This document shows positions 26,994-35,850 of a stretch of DNA of 64,000 nucleotides, in pieces. This DNA comes from Bordetella parapertussis (GTDB lineage Bacteria > Pseudomonadota > Gammaproteobacteria > Burkholderiales > JACQAP01). Both the position numbers and the translations under genes were made by a program. Where the stretch lies: the NCBI GenBank assembly GCA_945900965.1, contig CAMDKM010000001.1, forward strand, positions 124,001 through 188,000, written 5' to 3'. The notes beneath the pieces were generated by a model, which saw only the letters and a list, made by a program, of their open reading frames with translations, made no database searches and was not told where the DNA came from. Position 1 is the stretch's first letter, and every line of letters begins with the position of its first letter.

Positions 26994-28781
26994 ATGACGT
27001 TTCTTGGCGTTTCCTCTTCCTTCGCCTATGTTTTCCTGGCCGCGGTGTGCGTGCTGGTGTATCTGCTTCACCGGCTGCGCCCTGCGCCCGCCCGGCGCCC
27101 GGTGCCGTCGATGTTGATCTGGCATCGGGTACTTGCCCGAGAAAAACGACCGGTACCGGATTGGCGTTGGTTGCTCCCGCTTGTCTTCGCCCTTGGCATC
27201 GCACTTAGCATTGCGCTGGCGCTGACTCAGCCGGAATTTCCAGGCTGGCAACCGCCTGCCAAACGCCTCGTTTTTGTCATGGACAACTCGCCTTCCATGG
27301 CCGCGCGCACCAAAGACGGAGAGAGCCGCTGGCGACATGCCCTCGCACGCGCCCGCGCCACGGCAGGTGCGGCAGGCAGCGGCAGTCAAATCATGGTGAC
27401 GGACACCATGGGGTCGGCCCCGCTGTCCGGTTTTCTCCACGGGGAAGAAGCCATGGCTGCCTTGAGTCGATTGCCGATTGTGTTGTTCGGCTCCCCAAGA
27501 ATGCCGGCCGCGATTCTGGACCAGGGTAACGCGGAATTCCATCTGTTCACCGATGGCGTGGCCAACTGGGATTGGCCGGAAACCGCCCGCGTCCATTCGG
27601 TATTCGAGCCTGCGGATAACGTCGCGATCACGGCCTTTGACACCCGCCCGCATGCGCAGAACCCGACCCGATATCAGGCTTTCGTGCAGGTTCTGAATGC
27701 CTCTGCCCGGAGCCAGCAAGTGCGGCTCGTACTCCGAGGAGAAAATTTCGAACGGGCTCGGGAATTGACCATTGCCGCGGACAGAACCGCAGAGGAATCA
27801 TTCGACATCAGCGATTTTCCACAGGGGATTCTGCGTGCCGAAGTGCTCAGCCAGACCGATGCCTTGGCAACGGACAACACTGCCTACAGCGTGGTGGCAA
27901 AGCACCGGCCACAAAGCGTATTGTTGGTCAGCCCAAGTGATGCGCTCCTGGAGGATGCGCTTCGATCGCTGCCGGAGGTGATACTGTCCACCTCAGCGCC
28001 TTCTGAATACCACCCAGACGCGGGCATCGATTTATATGTTTTCGATCGCTTTGCGCCGCACCAGCCACCGCCTGCCGCTGCATTAATTTTCCGCGCGCCG
28101 GCAACCGCCTGGCTGGCCGCCAAGCAACGCCTCGCTGCCAATCCCACGGTTACCACTTGGGACGAGGAACACCCGCTCAGTATTGGCGTGGCCTGGAATA
28201 ACCTCAGAATGCAAAATGCGCTGCTGACATTTCCCGACTTTGGCACAGCAGGCATTGTGACGGCGAAGGGACTGACTGAGGGCGACTTGATCAGCACGGG
28301 AAACGCCGTCGCGCGCTGGCTTCATGTCGGCTTTGCCCCTGAGGAATCGAATTTCCGCCTGCAACCCGGGTTCGTGGCGTTCCTGGGCAATGCCTTGCAC
28401 TGGTTGACTCGCGACACCGCGCTCGTGAACAAGAGTCTCGGCAACCTCGAAATACCGCTGCCCGCGGCCAGGGTGAAAGATCCGGATGGCATCGCGGTCG
28501 TGACCACGCCCACTGCCGAGGGCTCGCTGTTTCACGCCACACGGCCAGGCGTATACATTGCCGAAGGCGGCGGGAACCGCATGCAGGTGTTGTGCAATCT
28601 GCTGGACCTGCGCGCCGCACAAATCAACCGCAGCCGTCTCGATGGGATAGTCTCCACCGCGGAGGCGCCTGCCGATTTACCGAACCGCTGGCCGCTCGAT
28701 CCCTGGGCTTTCCTGCTGCTGTTCGGTGCAATCTTGCTGGTGGCCGATTGGGCCGCCTTCAACCGCCGAATCGCGGTCTAG
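26994..28781 (+). CDS. BatA-like protein with von Willebrand factor A domain
   Basis: This 595-residue protein has an N-terminal transmembrane pair (about residues 8-28 and 58-80) around a cytoplasmic loop PVPSMLIWHRVLAREKRP, as in BatA-like proteins. It continues with a vWA domain whose metal-ion-dependent adhesion site is DNSPS (D97). A long beta-rich region follows, with one C-terminal helix (PWAFLLLFGAILLVADW). Such proteins work with MoxR ATPases and DUF58 proteins at the inner membrane. Four bases separate it from the next gene. The function is unknown; an envelope-stress role is sometimes proposed for the family. Confidence 0.85.
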   Translation: MTFLGVSSSFAYVFLAAVCVLVYLLHRLRPAPARRPVPSMLIWHRVLAREKRPVPDWRWLLPLVFALGIALSIALALTQPEFPGWQPPAKRLVFVMDNSPSMAARTKDGESRWRHALARARATAGAAGSGSQIMVTDTMGSAPLSGFLHGEEAMAALSRLPIVLFGSPRMPAAILDQGNAEFHLFTDGVANWDWPETARVHSVFEPADNVAITAFDTRPHAQNPTRYQAFVQVLNASARSQQVRLVLRGENFERARELTIAADRTAEESFDISDFPQGILRAEVLSQTDALATDNTAYSVVAKHRPQSVLLVSPSDALLEDALRSLPEVILSTSAPSEYHPDAGIDLYVFDRFAPHQPPPAAALIFRAPATAWLAAKQRLAANPTVTTWDEEHPLSIGVAWNNLRMQNALLTFPDFGTAGIVTAKGLTEGDLISTGNAVARWLHVGFAPEESNFRLQPGFVAFLGNALHWLTRDTALVNKSLGNLEIPLPAARVKDPDGIAVVTTPTAEGSLFHATRPGVYIAEGGGNRMQVLCNLLDLRAAQINRSRLDGIVSTAEAPADLPNRWPLDPWAFLLLFGAILLVADWAAFNRRIAV

Positions 28782-28784
28782 TCC

Positions 28785-31475
28785 ATGCTCCCGATCGGTT
28801 TCGCGGTGGCGTGGCCGTTATGGTTGTTGGTGGGCCTGCCACTGCTGTGGTTGCTGGCCTGGAAACATCGCGGCGGCCTGAGCCGGCGGCGTCTCGCCTG
28901 GGCCTCACTGTTGCGATCCGCGGCCTTGGTGCTGGTCTGTCTTGCGCTGATGGGTCCCAGTCTGCGTAAAGACGTCCATGACATCTCGGTGGTGTATGCA
29001 CTGGACATTTCCCGCAGCATATCCCCGGCGTTCCTGAATCAGGCATTAGATTGGATCGATCAGGCCAATGCCCGCCACAAGCCTGACCTGGTTCGTTATA
29101 TGGTCTTCGCCGACAAAGCGAAATTGCTCTATTCTTCAGGTGAGATCGGCGCGGTGGAAGTCCGTGCCCAATCGTCGGCGAATGAGCCGGCCGTGCGCGA
29201 TGTCATCGACCAGAGCGCAACCAATCTCGAAAACGCACTCGCCACCGCCATGTTTGGGTTTGGACCCGAACATGCCAAACGCCTGGTTCTGATCAGCGAC
29301 GGAAATCAGACGGAGGGCGACCTGTGGCAAGCCCTGCCCCGTCTGCGGGCGGAGAACATCCGCGTGTTCACTTTTCCAGCCACCGTGGCGGTCAATCACG
29401 ATGCCTGGATCGAAGAGTTGGCTGTGCCCGAGGGTGTGCGCCAGCAGGAACCGGTCGGAATTCAAGTACGCGTGTTCTCGCGTTCGGCGACCGGTGCTCG
29501 CATCGAGCTGAAGACCGCCGGCGGAACGCTGGGCACGCGCACCGTGCGCCTGCTGCCTGGAGAGAACCAATTTTCGTTTTCGACCCGATTCGAGCAGCGC
29601 GGCGCCATCGATCTCTTCGCCCGGGTTTCCGCGCAGGGCGACCAGGTCACGCAGAACGACGGGCTGACCGAAACCGTCTGGGTCGGGCCGCGCCCAAGAA
29701 TCCTCTATGTGGATGGCAGCCCGGAAAATTCGCACTACCTTGCCGATGCCCTTACCCGACAGGGGCTCGATGTCGAGGTAGCCGATGCCGGGCGGCTGGC
29801 AAGCGAGCCCGGGTTGCTGGCAGGCAAGGACAGCGTCATTCTCAGCGACATCCGGGCACAGAGTATCGACATCGCCACCGGCGACCGGCTGGAAGCCTTT
29901 GTGCGCGACCAGGGCGGCGGGCTGATATTCGCCGCCGGCGAGAACACCTACGGCAAAGATGGCTTTTCCCGCAGTGCGCTCGAACGGCTGCTGCCGGTCA
30001 GGTTTGAAGCCCCGCGCAAACGCAAGGAGCTCGACCTGGTGCTGCTCATCGATCGCTCCCACAGCATGCGCGGGCGCAAGCTGGAGCTGGCCAAGTCCGC
30101 CGCGCTGGCATCGCTTGATCTGCTCGACAAGGACCATCGGCTGGCGGTGGTGGCATTCGACTCCCTGCCGCACGACGTGGTACCTCTGGCGCGGGTGGGC
30201 AGCAAACGACGTGCGGAAGATCTGATCCGCAGCATGACCTCCAGCGGACAGACCAACATCTACAACGGTCTTGCCCATGCCCTGCGCCTGCTGGAGGGTT
30301 CGAGCGCCAAAACCAAACATGTCATCCTGCTCTCGGACGGCAATTCCGCGCCACCTTCGGGCAACACCGAGAAGTCATCGAGCGAACTCGCCATGGAGAT
30401 TATTCGCCGGGGGCGCGAGGGCGCCGCCGCCGCAACGCAAGGGCCGGCAAACGTCGCGCCGGGAGGTTATCCCGGGCTGCTGGAAAAACTGGTGGCGGAA
30501 AAAATTACCCTGACGACCGTGGCACTGGGCGAAAACCCCAATCTCGAGTTGATGACCCAGCTTGCCGAATCGGCCGAAGGAAAATATTACGTCGCTGAGC
30601 AAGACAGCGAAATTCCCAGGCTGTTCGTTGCCGAAACGCGCCGGCTGGTCGGCCAGTCGATCGTCGAAGAGCCGTTTCTGCCGATCATCAGGGGCCGGGC
30701 TGCGTCGATCGCAGGAGTCGATTTCGCGACCGCCCCGCGACTCAAGGGTTATGTCATCGGCAAAACCAAGCAGTTCAGCGACGTGTTGCTGGAAGCCAAG
30801 AATAACCAACCTCTGCTGGTGGAAACGCACTATGGCCTGGGAAAGACAGTCGCCTTCCTGTCCGACGTGAAGAATCGCTGGTCCGCCGACTGGATCGACT
30901 GGGCGGGCTACGGGCAACTCTGGGGGCAAGTCGTGCGGGACAGTCTTCGACGCGACGCAGGCACGCACTCCCGGTGGCGCGTCATCCGCCAGGGCCGGGA
31001 AGCGGTCCTGGTGCTGCGCCTGTTCGAACCCGATGGCGCTTATCGCAATGGGTTGTCGCCCAAGGCGCGCATCACCGGTCCGGACGGCCGGACGGACATC
31101 GAGCCTCTGCGCCAGATTGCCCCTGGAGAATATCGAGCGCGGGTTCAACTTGACGCCTCGCGCGCCGCCCCCTACCGCTTCGAACTCCTGGATGGCCCTG
31201 GGCTGACAAAGCGGGATTTGGCGCACGCAGGCACCCGTCGGGTATTCATCCCCTACCCGGACGAGTATCGCGTGTTACCGGCCAATCTGGAACTTCTCAA
31301 AGCCATTGGTGCCAGCACCGGTGGCGGGTTTGCGCCGAAGATCGAAGAAATCTTCGCGGCGCATGGCGATGGCGGCATGGTCACGCAACCGCTCTGGCAG
31401 CTTTTTGCTCTGGGCGCTCTGGTGATTTTCCTGATCGAGATTGTCGTACGGCGGGCACCTTGGCCCCGGGATTGA
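28785..31475 (+). CDS. Large membrane protein with two vWA domains and a glutamine amidotransferase-like domain
   Basis: The 896-residue protein starts with two helices (about 5-28 and 43-58). A first vWA domain has MIDAS DISRS (D74). A beta-sandwich region follows, then a glutamine amidotransferase-like Rossmann domain (RILYVDGSPENSHYLADALT, about 305-320). The second vWA domain has MIDAS DRSHS (D423) and HVILLSDGNSAPPSGN. One hydrophobic helix is near the end. Both metal sites are complete. It is the last gene of the cluster; a heptamer repeat begins at its stop codon. It probably forms a membrane complex with the BatA-like protein and a MoxR ATPase. Confidence 0.87.
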   Translation: MLPIGFAVAWPLWLLVGLPLLWLLAWKHRGGLSRRRLAWASLLRSAALVLVCLALMGPSLRKDVHDISVVYALDISRSISPAFLNQALDWIDQANARHKPDLVRYMVFADKAKLLYSSGEIGAVEVRAQSSANEPAVRDVIDQSATNLENALATAMFGFGPEHAKRLVLISDGNQTEGDLWQALPRLRAENIRVFTFPATVAVNHDAWIEELAVPEGVRQQEPVGIQVRVFSRSATGARIELKTAGGTLGTRTVRLLPGENQFSFSTRFEQRGAIDLFARVSAQGDQVTQNDGLTETVWVGPRPRILYVDGSPENSHYLADALTRQGLDVEVADAGRLASEPGLLAGKDSVILSDIRAQSIDIATGDRLEAFVRDQGGGLIFAAGENTYGKDGFSRSALERLLPVRFEAPRKRKELDLVLLIDRSHSMRGRKLELAKSAALASLDLLDKDHRLAVVAFDSLPHDVVPLARVGSKRRAEDLIRSMTSSGQTNIYNGLAHALRLLEGSSAKTKHVILLSDGNSAPPSGNTEKSSSELAMEIIRRGREGAAAATQGPANVAPGGYPGLLEKLVAEKITLTTVALGENPNLELMTQLAESAEGKYYVAEQDSEIPRLFVAETRRLVGQSIVEEPFLPIIRGRAASIAGVDFATAPRLKGYVIGKTKQFSDVLLEAKNNQPLLVETHYGLGKTVAFLSDVKNRWSADWIDWAGYGQLWGQVVRDSLRRDAGTHSRWRVIRQGREAVLVLRLFEPDGAYRNGLSPKARITGPDGRTDIEPLRQIAPGEYRARVQLDASRAAPYRFELLDGPGLTKRDLAHAGTRRVFIPYPDEYRVLPANLELLKAIGASTGGGFAPKIEEIFAAHGDGGMVTQPLWQLFALGALVIFLIEIVVRRAPWPRD

Positions 31476-31602
31476 GGATTGAGGATTGAGGATTGAGGAT
31501 TAAGGATTGGGAGGCGAGGGGCGGGGAACGGGGGTTGGAGCGCCGCACGGCGCGTTATTTTTGACCCTTCACCCTTCACCCTTCACCCTGTGGGACACGC
31601 CT
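31473..31602. repeat. Intergenic heptamer repeat element H4
   Basis: Four tandem GGATTGA units and a GGATTAA variant begin at the stop codon of the vWA gene (TGA is part of the first unit). The far side holds three CCCTTCA units (31563-31588) in the opposite orientation. About 55 G-rich bases lie between. Confidence 0.82.
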
Positions 31603-31609
31603 TCACTCC

Positions 31610-32500
31610 CTAACGAATGGCGCTTTGTAGTTTGGTCAGCTCTATCTGATTGAGTGTTGGCGGCGTTCTGAGCGACAAACCATCGAGATACGTTCGTTCC
31701 AATTCCTGCGCCTTGCGGGTGCGCATGATGTTGACCAGAGTGGAGTGCGATTCGGCCAGGGACCGCACCGCCGCCGGCTTCTTGTCCAGCAGCTTGATGA
31801 GATGCCAGCCGCCGCTACTGCGAATCGGAATGCTGATTTCCCCCTTGGCAAGACGGGCCACCGCGCGGCGAATCTCCGGAACCAACTGATCTTCCGGTAC
31901 CCAGCCGATTTCGCCGCCCTTGTCGGCGCTCTCCTTGTGCCCGGAAAATTCCTTGGCGAGCTTTCCAAAATTCGCACTGGATTTGTCCAGCCGCGCGGCA
32001 ATGTCGATGATTTTTCGAAACGCATCGGTCTGCACGGCCTTGTCGGCGTCGTCGGATGCCGACAAAAAAATCTGCGAAACCTGATATTGCGCGGGCGCCA
32101 TCAACTGCGCCTTGTTGGCTTCATAGAATTGTTTGATCTCGTTTTCCGACGGATAACCTTCCGGCGGACGCGCCACGGCACTGACGAAAGCAGCCATGAC
32201 CACCTGATCGCGGGCGCGGTCGATCAGTGGCTGCAATTCCGCCTTCTTGTCCCAGCCCTTCTGGCGGGCATCGGCAATGGCGGCCTTGCGCAATAGTTCG
32301 CCGCGCACCAGCCGTTCGAACTGAGCAAGACTGGTGGCCAGTTGCTTGCGCGCTTCCGGGGATTGCGCTTCGATGATGAGTTTGACATCGGGGACACGTA
32401 GCTCAATGTCCCCCATCTTTGCAACCAGCTCTTGTGCCTGGCCAGCGGCCGAAAGCGCCGCGCCGATCCATATCACGCCAAGTCGAATACACCCAAACAT
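31610..32500 (-). CDS. Parvulin-type peptidyl-prolyl isomerase (PpiC domain), exported
   Basis: The 296-residue product begins with a signal peptide (MFGCIRLGVIWIGAALSAAG, cleavage near QAQ). A helical N-terminal chaperone-like region comes next. The parvulin domain runs from about residue 150 to 250, with YQVSQIFLSA, FGKLAKEFSGHKESADKGG, EIGWVPEDQLVPEI and RSSGGWHLIKLLD. It would assist folding of exported proteins in the periplasm, like SurA/PrsA. GGAG lies 7 bases upstream of the ATG at 32500; the frame continuing to 32848 is antisense to the SWIB gene region and was rejected. Confidence 0.9.
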   Translation of the reverse strand: MFGCIRLGVIWIGAALSAAGQAQELVAKMGDIELRVPDVKLIIEAQSPEARKQLATSLAQFERLVRGELLRKAAIADARQKGWDKKAELQPLIDRARDQVVMAAFVSAVARPPEGYPSENEIKQFYEANKAQLMAPAQYQVSQIFLSASDDADKAVQTDAFRKIIDIAARLDKSSANFGKLAKEFSGHKESADKGGEIGWVPEDQLVPEIRRAVARLAKGEISIPIRSSGGWHLIKLLDKKPAAVRSLAESHSTLVNIMRTRKAQELERTYLDGLSLRTPPTLNQIELTKLQSAIR

Positions 32501-32647
32501 GACCCGTCTCCTGGGAAAACGGCGTTCCGCGACACCGACATACTCGCGCGTCGGCATCCGGCAACCGGTACCGGTTGCGCGACACAAATCTCGTTCGTTG
32601 CGCGTTGCGGCAAGTGGAAATTCTCGATCGGGGCTTACCCTGAAAAC

Positions 32648-32690
32648 ACAGCGGCCGGACCGGATTACCCAGTCCAGCCGCCCGTTTTTT
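32648..32690 (-). terminator. Terminator-like hairpin after the SWIB gene
   Basis: Plus-strand bases 32651-32660 (GCGGCCGGAC) and 32672-32681 (GTCCAGCCGC) pair over ten positions. On the minus strand the one non-Watson-Crick pair is a U-G wobble, and the stem is followed by TGTGTTTTC. It lies 20 bases past the SWIB stop codon and is a good Rho-independent terminator candidate. T-rich sequence flanks both sides. Confidence 0.65.
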
Positions 32691-32700
32691 ACTGCCGAAA

Positions 32701-33084
32701 TTACTTCAGATGCTTGGAGACCAATTTGGTCATCTCGAACATCGACACCTGCTTCTTGCCGCTGAACACATCCAGCAATTTGTCGTCGGCATTGATATTC
32801 CGGCGATTTTTGCTGTCTTGCAGGCCGTTTCTCTTGATATAGGCCCACAGCTTCTTGGTGACTTCGGTGCGCGGCATGGGCGATGCGCCAATCACAGCGG
32901 CCAAGGCCGCGGTAGGCGTCATCGGTTTCATGAAAGCCGCATTGGGCTTGCGTTTCACCGTGCTCTTTTTCTTCGGCGCCTTTTTGGCAGCCTTTTTCGG
33001 GGCAGCCTTCTTTACTGCCTTCTTCGGTGCCTTCTTTGCAGCTTTCTTCGCGGATTTCTTTGCAGCTTTTTTCTTTGCGGCCAT
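32701..33084 (-). CDS. SWIB/MDM2 domain protein with histone H1-like lysine-rich tail
   Basis: The 127-residue protein has two parts. Residues 1 to about 48 are an AKK/PKK repeat tail (MAAKKKAAKKSAKKAAKKAP and onward), resembling histone H1 C-terminal tails and bacterial HU/AlgP-type extensions. From about residue 52 a SWIB/MDM2 domain follows, with LAAVIGASPMPRTEVTKKLW, YIKRNGLQDSKNRRNINADD and LLDVFSGKKQVSMFEMTKLV. GGAGG lies 7 bases upstream of the ATG at 33084. It is probably an abundant DNA-binding chromatin protein; such fusions are known in Betaproteobacteria and Chlamydiae. Confidence 0.92.
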   Translation of the reverse strand: MAAKKKAAKKSAKKAAKKAPKKAVKKAAPKKAAKKAPKKKSTVKRKPNAAFMKPMTPTAALAAVIGASPMPRTEVTKKLWAYIKRNGLQDSKNRRNINADDKLLDVFSGKKQVSMFEMTKLVSKHLK

Positions 33085-33311
33085 CGTGATGCCTCCAGTC
33101 TGAAGTTGAAACGAACCGTAATTGCTATTGCCTTGCCTATAGCAAAAGCATGGCGTGCAGAGAATGCCGAGAGGAAATCCACTTGTCAATCTAAGAATGC
33201 ACATTCTTCATAGGAGAATCGCATTTTGCAACACCGATTGCCCTATGAAGACGCAAAAAATCTTCGCAAATCCCCTTCCGCAACCATGCTTCGCCCCCTC
33301 ACAATAGCGTC

Positions 33312-33959
33312 ATGCACCTCACTGAACAGGAGCGAAACTCCCTCGTGGAACTGGTGGCGCAGGCGGAAAGCCTGACCGGCGCCCAATTGGTCACCGTCGT
33401 GGTGGGCAAGTCTGATTCCTACGATGAAGCGCCGTGGAAGGCGTTTGCCCTCGGTGCGGCGCTAGCCGCGCTGGCCGTCGCAGTCGCGTTGCCGCGCGGC
33501 TGGGAAGTCGCGGTATCGACCGCCCATGCCGCTGCCATCATCCTGGGATTCGGCGCGGCCATGGCTTTGCTGACCGCGCTGCTGCCGTGGTTTGCCCGCC
33601 TGTTTATCGAGCGCGAGCGCCGGGAAATCGAAGTTGCGCAATTCGCCCGGTCCATGTTTTCCTCGCGCGGCCTGGGACGAACCCGAGGCCGCTTGGGAGT
33701 GCTGATCCTTATCAGCCTGCTGGAACGCCGGGCCACCATCGTGGCCGACGATGGCTTTGATGGGCGCGTCAGCCCGGAAGACTGGCAACAGGTTGTCGCC
33801 AGAATGACATTCCTGCTGCGCCGGCGGCGCCCCGCAGGCGCATTGCGCAGCGGAGTCCAGGCCTTGCAGGCCCTGCTTCTCGAGCACGGCTTCCTCGGCC
33901 CCGAAGAACTTGCCGACTTGCTGCCCAATGCGCCTATAGAAATGGAAGAGTTCCAGTGA
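33312..33959 (+). CDS. TPM-domain membrane protein, shorter paralogue
   Basis: This 215-residue protein has an N-terminal TPM-like start (HLTEQERNSLVELVAQAESL, then GAQLVTVVVGKSDSYDEAPW). Two transmembrane helices (about residues 45-95) are followed by a soluble domain with GRTRGRLGVLILISLLERRA and TIVADDGFDGRVSPEDWQQV, the TPM core. The helices interrupt the domain, unlike classic TPM proteins. Plant TPM protein (TLP18.3) acts in photosystem repair and bacterial homologues are uncharacterised. Its stop overlaps the GTG of the next TPM gene (GTGA), so the two are translationally coupled. Confidence 0.82.
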   Translation: MHLTEQERNSLVELVAQAESLTGAQLVTVVVGKSDSYDEAPWKAFALGAALAALAVAVALPRGWEVAVSTAHAAAIILGFGAAMALLTALLPWFARLFIERERREIEVAQFARSMFSSRGLGRTRGRLGVLILISLLERRATIVADDGFDGRVSPEDWQQVVARMTFLLRRRRPAGALRSGVQALQALLLEHGFLGPEELADLLPNAPIEMEEFQ

Positions 33960-34921
33960 TTCGCGTCATACCGTATCTGCTAATTATCTGGAATCTGGCC
34001 TTATCCCTGAGTGCCGGGGCGCAGGACACGGGTATCCCATTTCTGTCGGGCCGGGTGGTGGACGAGGCGGAAATTCTTTCCGCGCCTGCCCGCGAACGGC
34101 TAAGCGCGATGTCGAAAGCACACGAGCGCACCGCCACAGATCAAGTGGTCATTCTGACCGTGGCCAGCATCGGGTCGGATTCCATAGAGGAATACGCCGC
34201 GCGGGTATTCGAATCCTGGAAACTGGGCGTCCAGGGTAAGGACAACGGGGTGCTGATTGTGGTGGCTTCCAAAAACCACAAAATGCGCATCGAGGTCGGT
34301 TATGGCCTGGAAGGTGTGCTCACCGATGTTCAAGCCAGCCGCATTATTCGCGACTTGATGGCGCCCAGATTTCGCGAGGGGAACTACGACGTCGGCATGG
34401 AGGCCGGCTTAACCGCGGTGATCCAGATTCTGGAAGGCCAAAAGCCCGCCGCGAACGAATGGGTCCAATCGCGCACAAAAACAGTTCTCCTTCCCAATTC
34501 GGCCTCGACCTCCCTCGTGGGGCGAATCCTGTTTACCCTGCTGTTCCTTGCCGTGATAGGCCTGTTCACCGCCATCGCACTGGTAACGCCAGGAGGCTTG
34601 GGCTGGTTCCTCTATTTGTTCCTGATGCCTTTCTGGTTCATTTTCCCGGTCGGCGCGTACGGCGATGAAGTGGGACTCTGGGTATTCGTCGGCTATCTCG
34701 GGGTATTTTTGATCCTCAAAAGTTATTTCTCCCAGCAACCCTGGTATCGGAAGATGAAAGCCGACATGAAAATCAAAGGCCGCTCAGGCATCGGCGGAAT
34801 GGTTATCGGCGCCGGCGGCAGTTCGGATATTTTTGCCAGCAGAGCCGGATTCTCCCGTGGTGAGGGCATTTCAGGCGGGGGCGGCGGTTCCGGAGGCGGA
34901 GGCGCGTCGGGGAGCTGGTAA
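33956..34921 (+). CDS. TPM-domain membrane protein with glycine-rich C-terminus
   Basis: The 321-residue product has a signal peptide (cleavage near SAGAQ). A TPM domain follows (about 28-160: GRVVDEAEILSAPARERLSA, LTVASIGSDSIEEYAARVFE, KDNGVLIVVASKNHKMRIEV, GYGLEGVLTD). Two transmembrane helices are at about 180-235. The tail is Gly/Ser-rich and ends in GASGSW, the layout of YgcG-type proteins. The start is a GTG overlapping the upstream stop. A location in the inner membrane with the domain outside is likely. The heptamer element H5 begins right after the stop. Confidence 0.88.
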   Translation: MIRVIPYLLIIWNLALSLSAGAQDTGIPFLSGRVVDEAEILSAPARERLSAMSKAHERTATDQVVILTVASIGSDSIEEYAARVFESWKLGVQGKDNGVLIVVASKNHKMRIEVGYGLEGVLTDVQASRIIRDLMAPRFREGNYDVGMEAGLTAVIQILEGQKPAANEWVQSRTKTVLLPNSASTSLVGRILFTLLFLAVIGLFTAIALVTPGGLGWFLYLFLMPFWFIFPVGAYGDEVGLWVFVGYLGVFLILKSYFSQQPWYRKMKADMKIKGRSGIGGMVIGAGGSSDIFASRAGFSRGEGISGGGGGSGGGGASGSW

Positions 34922-34922
34922 G

Positions 34923-35070
34923 AGCGGTGACGAGTGACCGGTGACGGGTGACGAGAGGTTTTTCCCTTCACCCTTCACCCTTCACCCTTCACCCTTCACC
35001 CTTCACCCTTCACCCTTCACCCTTCACCCTTCACCTGTCACCGGTCACTCGTCACAGTCCCTCGTCCCCG
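34923..35070. repeat. Heptamer repeat element H5 with perfect 19-bp inverted repeats
   Basis: GTGACGAGTGACCGGTGAC (34927-34945) is perfectly complementary to 35037-35055. Between them lie GGTGACG-type units and nine exact TTCACCC units plus one variant (34967-35036). The element fills the space between a TPM gene and the convergent NrtR-like gene. Confidence 0.92.
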
Positions 35071-35072
35071 CC

Positions 35073-35804
35073 TCACCCCCTGGGACTAAAAGTCCTGGGG
35101 AAAAATACCGGCTCCGCTCGATTCGTCGCCAGCCGAAAAAGTTCCGCCGGCCGGTTCTTGCCACCTCTGGATTCTTCCGTGCTGACCACCAACCCGGCCG
35201 ACATCAGTCGGGTACGGAACGCTGCCTTGTTCACCGGCCTTTCGAGAACAATCTCGTAGGCGCGCTGCAGATCGGTCAGCGTAAAGGGCTCTTCCACGAG
35301 ATACACCGGCAACGAGGTGTATTCCACCTTGGCCCGCAATCGGGCTGTCGCTGCCGCGAGGATTTCACGGTGATCAAACGCCAGCCTGGGTTCCACTGCC
35401 TGATCTTTGACCGTGAACCAAGCGGCGTCGGCAGCATTTCCTCCCGTTTGCAAGTCAAAGCCGGCAGACGAAATCAGGGCGAAATACACATGGGTCGCCG
35501 ACCAGCCGCGCGGGTCTCGCCTGGCGCCTCCCCAACTGCCCAGCTGCTCCAGATACGGCGTCCTGACCCCGGTTTTTTCCAGCAGTTTGCGCAGCGCGCA
35601 GCTCTCCAGATCGCGGTCGCGCGCGATATCGACAAAACCGCCCGGAAGCGCCCAGCGGCCCGGGAACGGCTCGCCGGGATCGGCGGGCCGTTTGACCAAT
35701 AGAACATTCAGCCGCTCCTCGCGGATGGAAAAAATCACTACATCCACCGTGGTCAACGGGCGCGGGAATGCCGTGTCGCGGCGCGCGGTTCTGGGACCTT
35801 TCAT
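35073..35804 (-). CDS. nrtR: NrtR-like Nudix/winged-helix transcriptional regulator
   Basis: The 243-residue protein has an N-terminal Nudix domain (TTVDVVIFSI, RWALPGGFVDIARDRDLES). The Nudix box is degenerate: ALRKLLEKTGV in place of the REXXEEXGU core, so hydrolysis is probably lost. The C-terminal winged helix (FTLTDLQRAYEIVLERPVNK, then AAFRTRLMSAGLVVST and NRPAELFRL) is typical of NrtR. NrtR proteins repress NAD-metabolism genes and sense ADP-ribose. It is divergent from an operon for SPFH, NAD-kinase-like and ADP-ribosylglycohydrolase proteins, with two palindromes between. The start at 35804 was chosen over upstream frames that would run into the operators. Confidence 0.82.
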   Translation of the reverse strand: MKGPRTARRDTAFPRPLTTVDVVIFSIREERLNVLLVKRPADPGEPFPGRWALPGGFVDIARDRDLESCALRKLLEKTGVRTPYLEQLGSWGGARRDPRGWSATHVYFALISSAGFDLQTGGNAADAAWFTVKDQAVEPRLAFDHREILAAATARLRAKVEYTSLPVYLVEEPFTLTDLQRAYEIVLERPVNKAAFRTRLMSAGLVVSTEESRGGKNRPAELFRLATNRAEPVFFPRTFSPRG

Positions 35805-35850
35805 GGCAAGCACCTTTTGTCCGGGATAAGCCGGTTGACAGCTTAACATA

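Noticed and set aside
26646-27719. 357-codon minus-strand open frame opposite the vWA cluster
   Set aside because: It is antisense to well-supported vWA-cluster genes and has an Arg/Gly/His-rich composition without any motif.
32501-32848. Longer N-terminus for the parvulin gene
   Set aside because: The internal ATG at 32500 has a ribosome binding site and signal peptide; the extension is antisense to the SWIB gene and its terminator.
34967-35036. TTCACCC array as a possible CRISPR array
   Set aside because: The units are 7 bases and directly adjacent with no spacers, and no cas gene is present.
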